Shown here in pieces: positions 47,917 to 58,371 of a stretch of 64,000 bases of DNA. The DNA is taken from the NCBI GenBank assembly GCA_026120035.1, contig JALRME010000001.1:1811909-1875908 (forward strand). Direction: 5' to 3'. Source of the stretch: Coleophoma eucalyptorum. Lineage: Eukaryota; Ascomycota; Leotiomycetes; Helotiales; Dermateaceae. Both the position numbers and the translations under genes were made by a program. Each line of letters starts with the position of its first letter. Position 1 is the first letter of the stretch. The notes below the pieces were generated by a model. That model was not told the DNA's origin. It did no database searches and worked only from the letters and a program-made list of their open reading frames with translations.

Positions 47917-49170
47917 CTAGAATGTGCTCCAATGCCAATCTCTTGGAACACTCTGGGCCAGACTTTCTGGTGTCCCTTGATTCCTTTGTCCGAAGACATT
48001 ACCCATTGCTCCCCGTAGGCCCTTGTTGACGGCACAATTCACCGTTGGCGTGCTTGGTGTTTCGAGATCGGACTCGGAGCTGTCGCTGTTGGAGCGGCTG
48101 AATCGGGTCATTTGCCAAGCAGTAAATTCATTGAAGCAATGGCTGCATGCTCGGCTGCGCGTTCCTTGTGGGTGGTAGTTGGCCTCTTGATCCAGAGGAA
48201 TAACCCGGCTGGAATGGTCATCGCAAAAGATGTTACCACAGCGTCGGCAGTGGTGGCGTCGAGTAAAGTATGTGAAATATCTGGTGCAAGTAGCCTCATC
48301 ACAGATGGAAGACTCGTGATCAGCCTACAGAATAAGGGTCAGCACCTGGAAGATTGGTTGGTTTACGTAACAGCAATGACATTCCTCCCGTATGCGAGGC
48401 GATGCTTGACTTTGCGTTAATTCTATGCCGTGCATGCCCCGTCGAAAGGATGGAAGCGAGCGAGCTTCTAGCCAGACAATGCGAGCAATCGGAATATGAG
48501 CCTTGACGCATGAGCACGCGATGCACTGGATAGTATTGCATCATGCTCTCAGGACTCTACTTAAACTCGCCATGGCCGGGCTCGTGGCTAATATAGAATT
48601 TTGGTGATAAAGAAAACGACTTGGCTAACGTACCTTCCAGTGATCTCGAGTAGGAGGCGCTGTAACCTTTCCAAGTCCTTCACAACTCCACTCTGCCTCG
48701 GTGATCGCACCAATACCAGACTTTCCACTGTCTGCAGTGGATCGTCGACTTAGCGACTTTACGCTGTCTAAATCATCGAAGCTGTTTTGTTTACTATGGG
48801 GAGGGGTCAAGGGAGATGATCGATTCGTCCTTCGAGGTGCATCGGTAGGTCGCAGAACTGCTGGAATATAAAGTGGCGATCTCGGTGTTCGCAGCTGCTG
48901 CCCTACACCTTGGCTGATATATGGGGGGGCGCCAGTTCTTGGTGAAGTCGGGGAGATGTTATTTGGGGTGCCGGTTGCAGAGTTGACAGGCGAAATCTGC
49001 TGTCCTTGTGTGCCATAAAGATTGTATTGCGTGGGCGAGGTTGTGAACTGTTGCACCGGCATCGCGAAATCTGTAGCCATGTTGTTGGTGACTCGCTGCT
49101 GATACTGGTGTTTGTCGGTGAAGATGTAGGGAGATGGGTTAGGGATGTTCTGGGAGGTTTCGAGGAACAT
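47917..49170 (-). CDS. FYVE-type zinc-finger protein
   Basis: Exons 48634-49170 and 47917-48324 give 314 aa. Exon 1 codes a Ser/Pro/Gln-rich region with possible phosphosites (RTPRSPLY, SSPLTPPHSKQNSFDDLDS) and the start of the finger at TRDHWK. Exon 2 continues ADHESSICDEATC, RYFTYFTRRHHCRRCGNIFC, then HSSRVIPLD and RSRACSHCF. The eight zinc-binding Cys/His and the R(R/K)HHCRxCG core identify a FYVE finger, which binds PI3P on endosomes and vacuoles. The WxxD motif of strict FYVE domains is replaced by HWKADHE, so lipid specificity may differ. The rest is a Ser-rich tail ending RDWHWSTF. The intron is 309 nt, the longest here. A second Met 30 codons in (MATDFAMPV) could be the true start. 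Confidence 0.85.
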
Positions 49171-52074
49171 TCAAGTCGATGGTGACCAGCGCTGGTCTGT
49201 TTGTGCAAGGGTAAATATTTAAAGGGTCTGCTTGAGCGTTGCTGGCACACCAGTGCTTGTATTTCGTTGGAAATATGGTTGTCGTTGGCTTTGACACGGT
49301 TATCGACGATCGAATCGATCGCAGAAGCCAATCCTCGCGCTTATCAAGACGGCTCGTTGTGGCGATTAGTGTGGAAAGTTGGTCTCGTCGAATGGAAGTA
49401 TTCGAAGAGGCTCTCCAATGGAAATGGGTGGTCTGGCAATGACTGAGTAGACTTGTGCGACTTTCAACGAGCTGGTGTCGGGCCGCTTAGAACGATGGGT
49501 GGCGGAGAAAGCGACAGGCTGATTGCGTCGTGAAGGAGAAGAATGGCAGGGCGGGCACACAAGAGTGGAAAGGCCAAGGGTTTGGAGAGGATTCAAGTTG
49601 GGAGTTCTAGAGGTCGACGGATGCTTCACTTTGTAGAGGAGGGAGAGGAGGAGGATAAGTGAGAGGGTATGGGTATTGTATCGGCAGCGCGGTGCCATAC
49701 GGTAATAGCGACAAAGTAATTGATCAAGGCTGCTCGCTCCACCACTTTGCTACTGACTGTCCCTTCAACCACCGACGCAAACTTCCGATATCGAGCCCGA
49801 CTTAATCCCTGCAATTGCGCAGCGGTGATTGGAGCAGCAATCAAGCGGTGGACCATTGGCAGCAGCGTGCCGTGCATGGATCAAGCCTTGACTTTGCTGA
49901 GAACCCTGGTCGCTTGTTCAGCCACAGGCCAGATACTTTCCCTCATCTACCCACCGTTGCAATCTGAACTCTCACGACTTGGGACAAATAACGTGGATGA
50001 TTTTCTCCAGGTCCTTCCCCATTTTTACACGTCCACGGCGAGCTCGAGGGTGAAGACTGATAAGACCATCGCTGCACTGGCAGGCATGGCATGGTTCCTT
50101 CGATCCGTCCATGTCCCTCTGGTCCGTCCGATACGGTACAGTGGTGATGGTGGTGGTAATGGCCGTTCTTGTCTGTTCCTCCTTTATTTCATGCTCAGCG
50201 CCGATCAACTAAGGCAGACGGGATCTGCCAGTCGTAGCTGCTGTGTCGCGTGCTTCATTCCGTTACCTAAGGAATCAGGGTCGCTGAGTGGCTCTGAACG
50301 CCGGCTTATCGCCGCCACTTGATTCGACGGCGAATTCGCTCTTGATATTTTCACCTCGTTTTGGGTAAAGCCGAAGGACACCGGTGTGAGCTTTGCCTTC
50401 CCTTCTGCTTCTCTCATTTCTCTCCGCTGGCAGCGGAGCCAGCGGAGAGCAGCGTGGGATTGGATCCCGCGGAGGTTAGATGGGTGGATAGCTACTATAT
50501 CACGATCTTGCTTATTGCTTCAGGGTCCAGTTTGCCATGCGACCAGCGCATTTGTCTCACGGCGGACTCGTGCTTGTCTCTGTTGTTCCCCAGACTGTGT
50601 CAGACCGGCTTTGCTGTACGACGACAGAGCGCCGCGCCTCGGGCGGTAGAACATAATGCCGCAGCACGGTGGACGTCGACGTGGACGGCCGCATTTGCAG
50701 GAAGGGTAAGGATGCATTCGGAAGGCGGTGATTGCGCCGAACGGGGGATAGAGGGATGGAGGGAATGAGGCAAGGCAAGGTCCTCCTTAGCCAGCCTTTA
50801 ATTACTTCGCCGACACTACAATATGTTTGCGTTTGGCTGCCGCGTTCCGACCGCGACGAACACCCCCTCCGTCTTGACGCCTCACGATTCATGTACAATA
50901 TCTGGACGGGAAAGCGACCCCCTTCGCCTCTAACTAGTGTCCATTGCTATATTAGGAGGTCGACGTCTCGTGCGTGTGGAGAGGGAACCATAATATACAC
51001 AGTCGGTCGGCTTAATAAGAGGTAGATTGAAGCTGAGGAGCTCCAGCTTCGGAGTACTTGCGTTCGAGTTTCAAAGGCTAGAGTTGAGAGCCGCACTGTC
51101 TGGTAGTCCGGTCTGGGTTGGAAGAAGTGTGACAAAGATTGGGCAGATATGCATAGCCATCCCATCCACTACTCTGTTACCCATCCCCTATGACCTGCAT
51201 GGCATGCAAGGGCCATGGAGAGCCGCTTGCTCTAGATCAATCCAGATCAACCATGTTAGGTGTCTGCCGTGGCTCTTGGTCGACGGCTTTCAAAACGACA
51301 GCTGCCAAACCCCAACCTCCAAGTGCTGCATAAGGCCACAACTCACGCGGTCGGATTCCATAGCGGCTCAACATACCCTGGATGGCGGTAGTGGCATTAG
51401 GTCATAAATCCTTCCATCGCTTCGAAATTGAGGTGTTGCCACTGGATCACCGTCGTCGCTTGACTAATGCTCGGTGGGATTCCCCATCGTATTGCCTCTG
51501 TCTTTACAATATTGATCCTTTGGACTCCACACAGCCTCCGTAATGATCATTAATTGTGTAAGATCCACCAGCAGAGAATTGAGATGAACCAGACCAGGTA
51601 CTTGGTGTCGTGCATGACCAAGCAGGAAGACAATGAACATGCGGGAAAAAGTGCCAAGGATGGCTTTCTTGGATGTGCAGAGCTCCTGATGGAGCTTTCA
51701 TAAGGAGGCTGCTAAAAGGGTGAATACGACGGCGATTTTCATAAGCACAACCAAACACTAAGAATCCTATAGCTTGTTATAGTCGACTCCACTTGATAGG
51801 AAACCAAAACAAAACAAAGCAGAGTATAGCATGTGACGAAGAGTGTACTTATTTATGGGCAGTCGATGGCACATACACTGTCAGGAGGAGAGATTCGCTC
51901 GGAGACGGCACCCAGTGATTTCGATCTATGCTTGTGTAACTCTTGATAGACCCGGACACGAAGGGCGAACATGTCAGGCCGAGGAGATGGATGCAGCAAA
52001 ACTCGAGCATGAACTTGCAAGCCAGCTTGGTAGGATGGATACAGTGCTATACACAGTACTGGACCCCCCAGCTA

Positions 52075-52309
52075 CCTTTGACAATGTCTATCCTAGATCA
52101 CAGGCTCGTGTCAAGTTTGACCGAGGAAACAAGACAAGTCAGCGGTAGTTAATGGATGAAAGCTTTCTTCAGCCTCGCACGAAAGATAATCTCGGTGCCT
52201 TTGACAATGTCTATCTCAAATCACAGGCTCGTGTCAAGTTTGACCGGGGTAACAAGACAAGCCAGTTAATGGATGAAAGATTTCTTCAGCCTTGCACGAA
52301 GATAATCTC
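52075..52309. repeat. tandem duplication, about 123 bp unit, two copies
   Basis: Copy 1 is 52075-52197 and copy 2 is 52198-52309. Both begin CCTTTGACAATGTCTATC and continue with TCACAGGCTCGTGTCAAG and TTAATGGATGAAAG. Copy 2 lacks about six bases and differs mainly by transitions. No conserved frame runs through both copies. Confidence 0.9.
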
Positions 52310-52608
52310 TGCCGCGTAAATAAGGCCCCAAAACTGCCGAAAGTCGGTTGCAGATCCCCAAGGATTCTTGATCTGAACACCAAAGCTTAAGAAATGCTGC
52401 CTAAGGTACTGTCTACCATCTACTGTGTACTGCCTCCTACCTGCAACCTGCTGCCCATTGAGAAGTCTCAAGGACGAGGACTGCAGTTCTCCCAGATCCG
52501 AAGAGGTCCTCAAACGTCTTGCAACGCTTGCGAGCCATTGAGGTGATGCGACTGGGATCCCTGAACGACCCCGCAAAATCAGGTCCAAGCTTAAGCTTCT
52601 GATTGACA

Positions 52609-52614
52609 CCGAGG
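52609..52614 (-). promoter_or_regulatory. CCTCGG box upstream of alcohol oxidase
   Basis: CCGAGG on plus equals CCTCGG on minus, 261 bp before the ATG of the alcohol oxidase gene. It is a possible FarA/FarB fatty-acid response site. Confidence 0.35.
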
Positions 52615-52671
52615 TTCACCTCGCGCATCACCACCACCCCTTATGCATCATAGAAGCGCTCTTTGAACGAT

Positions 52672-52677
52672 CCTCGG
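52672..52677 (+). promoter_or_regulatory. CCTCGG box upstream of alcohol oxidase, second copy
   Basis: CCTCGG in forward orientation 198 bp before the ATG; 58 bp from the first copy, similar to the 61 bp spacing in the SDR/GST promoter. Confidence 0.35.
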
Positions 52678-52874
52678 AGCTACCAGATCAATTCAGCTTC
52701 TTGTTCCTGCACGTCGCCTGCATCTGTATCATACGGCCGCGGTGTTTCTTCTTCTTCTTCCTCTTCTTCTTTGAGTCACGTTGTCTTGCTGCGCTTGTAG
52801 TTACGCGTTTTTCAATATTGTAATTCTTATAAGCCCGTCAACGCGGAAGGGAATCAAACTCCATTGTGGATACC

Positions 52875-55293
52875 ATGGAGGTTCTTTCTCCACTGCCAAA
52901 TCCTCTACCCGATGGCCCAGAAGAGTTCTTCAATGAGACACAATGGGCTATTCTGATGGCCATCATGGATACCGTTATCCCAGATGTCCGGCGGGAGACG
53001 AAAGCTACGGACAGCTTTTCCCATGCCACTGTACCGGATGCCAAGTATAATTCTGCCGTGGATCATATCAAATCAAATGTTGCCAACCCTCCTGAAAGTC
53101 AGTTGTTGGATCAGTACTTCAGCGAGAAACCATCAGACAACCCGCGATTTCAAGAGCTGCTAAAGCGTACTTTGGTTTCTGGTACACCTGAAGACTCTAA
53201 GAAGGCCCTATCCTTCGTACTTTCAGCTCTAAAGTAAGTGATAGCGATGTGTACGGGTTATGATCTAGTCTTCACTTGTTAGACGGACCATCGGCGTGAG
53301 GTCTTAGCTGACAGTCACATAGTACCACAATTGGTTCAGTACTTCTTACTGGGTACAAGATCCCCTTTCACCAACAGCCGGTTAATGTTCGCCAAACCAT
53401 TCTAGAAGGATGGCGGGCTTCTTACCTACCTGCACTCCAGCTTGTTTACAAACAGATGACTTCTGTTGCCAGAAACCATTGGTACAAGACAAGTCCACTG
53501 TTCCCTAAACTTTCGGGCTTTCCAGCCGTGCCGGATCATTACAAACCTGGCTCCTATTATGAGTACGATTTTATACAGGTTCCGGAGGGTTCGGGCCCTG
53601 AAATCATAGAGACCGATGTAGTCATTGTTGGGTCAGGCTGTGGTGGAGCAGTATGCGCAAAAACTATTGCTGAGGCAGGATATAATGTTTTGGTCGTTGA
53701 AAAGGCATATAACTACAAACCTACTCAGCTTCCTATGACGGAGGAGGAAGGTGGAACCCACCTCTTTGAAAATGGTGGGATTTGCCTTTCAGATGATGGT
53801 TCCATGTCGATTGTCGCGGGAAGCAATTGGGGTGGCGGTGGCACCGTGAACTGGTCTGCTAGTCTTCAAACACAAAACTTCGTGCGGAAAGAGTGGTCTG
53901 AAGATCGAGGGCTGTCTTTCTTTGGGACAGCAGAATTTCAAACGTGCCTAGACCGAGTGTGCCATCGCATGGGCGTTTCGGACAAGCACATTCGACAGAA
54001 TCACGGCAATGAAGTTATCCTTGAAGGCTCAAGAAAATTGGGATATACTTCGAAGGCAGTTCCACAGAACACTGGTGGAAATGAGCACTTCTGCGGTCAT
54101 TGCACTCTAGGTTGTGGCTCTGCTCAAAAGCAAGGACCGGTGGTGACATGGCTTCCAGATGCCGCTAAAGCCGGAGCAAAGTTTATGGAAGGGTTTCAAG
54201 TGGACAAGGTAATTTTCGATGAATCCAATGGTTCAAAGAAAGCTGTAGGTGTCCAAGGTGTATGGACTTCTAGGAATAGCAAGGGTGGTGTTGATGGACC
54301 GCCCTCTGATCGCAAGGTTCGGGAAGTTATCGTTAGGGCCAAACGAGTGATCATTAGTGCAGGTACTCTATGGAGTCCAATAGTCTTACTAAACAGTGGG
54401 CTCAAGGTGTGTTGTTTGAAATCCAAGCACGCAAATAATGCTAACAACAGTAGAATTACCAAATCGGGCGTAATACGTATTTACATCCTGTGAACATGGT
54501 CTTGGGAGTTTTTAAGGAAGATGTCCGACCATGGGAAGGAGGCATCCTGACTTCAGTATGCTCATCATTCGAAGACTTAGACGGCCACGGCCATGGTGTC
54601 AAGCTCGAGGTGACCTGTGGTCTACCAGCAATGGCATTGACATTCTTAAACTGGACGAACGGCTTCGACTACAAAGTCCAAGCACTAAAATACCGCCATA
54701 CCAATGCCTTTATTTCTATCGCTCGAGACAGAGACACAGGACGTGTTTATCCAGATCCAACGAGTGGCAAGCCGCGTGTCCAATACACGCCCAGTTCTTT
54801 CGATAGAGCAAACGCCCTCCAAGGCGTCCTTGCCCTGGCGAAGATTTGTTACGTGTCTGGTGCGACCGAAATTCACCCCTGCATTGACGGCATCAAACCC
54901 TTCATCCGCAACTCTACCGACATCAGCGCAACACCTTCATCTACTTCCAGCACCGGACCAGAAGAGGATATCGATCCTGGTATAACCGATCCCCGCTTCG
55001 CCGCCTGGCTTGCCACCATCCAAGCCGTTGGCAACAAACCACCCGGTGCAGGATGGTTCTGCGCGCATCAGATGGGATCGAACCGCATGAGCGCGCAGGC
55101 GAAAGATGGCGTTGTGGATTCGAAGGGTCGTGTTTGGGGTACCGAGGGACTATATGTCAGTGATGCAAGTGTCTTTCCTAGTGCTAGTGGTGTCAATCCT
55201 ATGATTACCAATATGGCCATTTGTGATTGGATCTCAAGAGGAGTTGTGAAGGAGTTAAAAAATGAGGGGAGGGGGCAGGAGGCAAGGTTGTAA
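52875..55293 (+). CDS. long-chain fatty alcohol oxidase, GMC oxidoreductase
   Basis: Exons 52875-53233, 53323-54406 and 54454-55293 give 760 aa, the normal length for fungal FAO. The N-terminal 190 residues are the family-specific region (EEFFNETQWAILMAIMDTVI). Then DVVIVGSGCGGAVCAKTIAE binds FAD ADP-ribose near residue 220; SIVAGSNWGGGGTVNWSASL and FCGHCTLGCGSAQKQG follow, and RAKRVIISAGTLWSP precedes the GMC C-terminal domain with FCAHQMGSNRMS (active-site His) and FPSASGVNPMITNMAI (conserved Asn). It oxidises long-chain alcohols to aldehydes with O2, forming H2O2, in alkane and wax use. The C-terminus is GQEARL; ARL is a PTS1 variant, so the peroxisome is likely. Two CCTCGG boxes lie within 270 bp upstream. 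Confidence 0.94.
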
Positions 55294-55867
55294 AATTCTT
55301 GAGCCGGGCGCACAAGGCCAAAGGGAGTTTGATGGGATGCATCGTATAGGATCAGATGGGCTGGGACTAGGTGAAATGGCGAATGAATGAAACTGGCTCT
55401 ACGAATTACAAAACGACGGATTAGTCATTACTGGTAGGAGAGTGTTGTGGTTCAAGAACGGTCAATATTTTAATAACTTCGATTTTAAATAAAACCTATA
55501 TATTATTGGTGTATTATATAACGAACTGTGCTAAATGAAGCACGATCTTCAACTCGAGGTAGCTCATGGTTGTGTTGCTTCTATTGAATTGTCTGCAATA
55601 AAGAAGGCTTATATACCGCAACATTAGGGTATGTACACAAATAAAAATCCCAAAACAATAGCTACCTTATGTGAACATGCTAGCTTGCTTGAACCGCTCC
55701 CAAGAAAAATACAATGTACTCCCAAAACCACTCCAGTCAATAAAAACCCTCATAAGTTCAAACAAAAGATTCCCTTTTTGTAAAACCATTTTTGTTTCTC
55801 GCATTAAGCGACCCTTGTCATCATGCATGCAGCAAAGTCTTTTTTTCATCACCTAGCATCTTTCCAT
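55294..55867. other. intergenic region between convergent genes
   Basis: About 570 bp of AT-rich 3' flank shared by the alcohol oxidase and GABA transaminase genes. No gene is seen. Confidence 0.5.
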
Positions 55868-57446
55868 TTATGACTTTGCAATCTTCTCCAAGGTATCCAA
55901 TAAGATATCAGCGTGGTGCTTCTGGAAGATCAACATAGGACGCAGGCGCACTGCGCTCTCGCCACTGCCTCCAATATTGACGCCGAAGCTCTTGGCCTTC
56001 TTCAGGAACTCGTCACGGCGAGGGCTGTCGAACGCGAGGAATGTTCCCTGGCCCTTTCCACGCAGGTTCATGAACTCGCCTGGGAAGCGCTTGGCGAGGT
56101 CTTCAATACCGGCGTACAGGTACTCTCCAACCTTGGCTGTGTTGTTGACAAGATCCAGACGTTCAATCTCTTCAATGATGGCGCGGAAGAGGAGGGCACG
56201 TGCTGGATCGCCCATCCAGGTATTGAACTGGCGGTAAGGCTTGTTTGGGCGCAGTGCAGGGTTACCGAAGTAATAACCTGCTGTTTGGGCCTTCTTGGAG
56301 AAGGTCACCATGTCTGGTGGCGTCTCAAGGTTCCAGTGGTCGTGAGCCCAGAATTTACCGGTGGCTCCAACACCAGTTTGGACTTCGTCGACGATCATGA
56401 GCACGTTGTGCTTCTTAGTAAGGGCCCGAAGACCACGGAAGAATGCTGGAGAGGCGTGGTTGTCTCCTCCCTCAGATTGAATGGGTTCGACAACAACAGC
56501 GCATGGTGGCAGGTGGTGGGTAGTGATCAGGCGCTCGACATCAGCGAGAGCCTCGGCCTCAGCACGAGCGTTCTCCTCTACGTGGTCCTCGAGAGGGTAC
56601 TTGAGAATTGGGAAGGTGGCTTGTGGCCAGTCGAAAGCTGGGATATCGAGCTTGTGAATTGGCTTTGAACGGGTGGTAGAAAGGGAACCAAAGAGGCGTC
56701 CGTGGAAACCAGACTTGAAGGAGAGGATAGAGAGCTGTGCAGCACCGGGAGCTTGGTTTACCATGCTGGAGGAGAGTTCCTGCTCAGTGAACTCAACGTG
56801 AGCCCCTCCACGCTCTTGTTGACGTCTGTACATGAAGGCAGCCTTGTATGCGGTCTCGTTGGCGTCGGATCCAGCCATGGCAGTAAAGACTTGGTTGAGT
56901 CCTTTTGGTGCAACCTTCAAAATACCCGTCTCAAGAATAGAGGCCCAGTCATGGGAAGGGAAGTTGCCCAACGCCGGTCGGTTGATGATAGCAGAAACCA
57001 TTTGAGAAGAGGCGGCGGCCTTCAGCAGAGCGGGGTTGTTGTAACCGACGGGAATAGAGGCAATTTGAGCATAGCTTGATTGGTGTTAGCCAATTGATTT
57101 TCTGGGCCGATGATAGATGTGTATACAATACTTACACATCGAGGAGAGCATTTCCATCTGGGTCGTGGATGTAGTTACCAAAACTCTTGGAGTAGTCGGC
57201 AAGCATGTTCAAGCTGCGGGTGTCGAAGACAGCGTCAAGCTCGGCAATGGCCTTCTTGCTCTCAGGACCAGGAATGGCAGTCTTGACAACTGGAGCTGCA
57301 GGCTCTCCAGTGAAGAATGGAGCTTCGGTAGGAAGGCCAGCAGCAGTGTTGACCGCAGCAGCAGCCCCATAAGATCGCTGGAAGCGAGGGATAGAGACGC
57401 GCGAGGCAAATGGGCGCAAACGCGCAGCAGCTCGGAGGGATGCCAT
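55868..57446 (-). CDS. gatA: 4-aminobutyrate (GABA) aminotransferase, mitochondrial
   Basis: Exons 57136-57446 and 55868-57074 give 505 aa. The N-terminus MASLRAAARLRPFASRVSIP is Arg/Ala-rich without acids, a mitochondrial presequence. Class III aminotransferase features: MAGSDANETAYKAAFMYRRQ, FKSGFHGRLFGSLSTTRS, VVVEPIQSEGGDNHASP, MIVDEVQTGVGATGKFWAHD with the PLP-ring Asp, and MVTFSKKAQTAGYYF with the Schiff-base Lys (about residue 364-365). It transfers the amino group of GABA to 2-oxoglutarate, giving succinic semialdehyde and glutamate, in the GABA shunt. Moulds use it to grow on GABA (gatA of Aspergillus, UGA1 of yeast). Codon use is strongly biased to C-ending codons, suggesting high expression. 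The single 61-nt intron follows the first 103 codons. Confidence 0.96.
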
Positions 57447-58371
57447 GGTAAAAAGGGAGTCTGGAGAAGAAGATGGTAAGAGAAGGCTTCTGATCAGAAC
57501 CGGGGGAGGCAGGTATTTATTTGTTGTTTCCTTGCCCTCCCTGGGACTGAGTAGGTGGTCTGGCGAGGGTTAGGTCAAAGGCCTACAGCCGCAATTCTGC
57601 AAGGGTGGGTCAGCGATATCGCGCCAGGCGTCAAGAGCGCGCGCCTTGCCCGCCCAGATGGGTATCAGGGTCTGGTCGCTTGCTGAGGCAAGATGGGATG
57701 AGGAAGGGGGCTAAAGGAATGGATCCTTGTTGGTTGATGGGCGAAGACCCGTTAGGAAAGCCAACGGTATTGCGGATGGCTCAGTGCTGCCGTGGCGGTC
57801 AACGAAGCTGCTGTTGGTGTTGGTGTTGATACTGATGATGGTGACCCAAAATCCGGAGAGGCACACGAAGCCGAGCAGCGACCTTATCTGGAACCCGGGA
57901 AAGTCGTTCCTGTGGTGTTAGTGAGGGGCATGTCTGTCGGAGACTAAGCTATCGTACACCGCTATGCCCAACACGGCAACTATACCCATCCCGGTCCGGC
58001 AAGCATTGGCTTCTCTGACCGGTTGTATCCGGTCATGCTTTCTGCGCCCCTACAACTCTTCCACCCCACGGTCCGGAGCGAGAGAGAGCGCCAGAGAACA
58101 AACATAACAGGGTCCCTCGGAACTGGCTGCTTGCTTTAGCACATCCTCCTTCAGCACATCTTTCTGGTATTAATCTCTTCGTGTCAAATTTCGGCCGCCG
58201 GTCTAATTGCATCCGTTCAATCCAGAAGCCCCTTGAGGAGCAGATGGATGAACAAGTTCTCTCTCATACATCGCCTACGAGCTAGCCCAGCTCAAAATGC
58301 AAGAATTCGCTATTATGCCCACCCGTCAAACAACGCCATGCTTATGATACATAGAAGATACATCCCAGAGC
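57447..58371. other. intergenic region, GABA transaminase promoter and SET2 3' flank
   Basis: About 0.9 kb. No gene could be supported and I did not recognise regulator sites for GABA induction. Confidence 0.45.

Larger units (their letters stand above)
49171..52874. other. 3.7 kb gene-poor region
   Basis: I could not support any gene. Frames up to 200 codons at 49.7-50.8 kb have atypical composition and overlap on both strands. A 123 bp tandem duplication is at 52075-52309, a TTC pyrimidine tract at 52746-52772, and two CCTCGG-type boxes at 52609 and 52672. The first kilobase should contain the FYVE gene promoter and the last 300 bp the alcohol oxidase promoter. Confidence 0.5.

Noticed and set aside
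49720..50768. 200-codon and 135-codon frames in the gene-poor region
   Set aside because: Cys/Arg/Ser-heavy, overlapped by antisense frames, no domain; may be GC-rich leader DNA.
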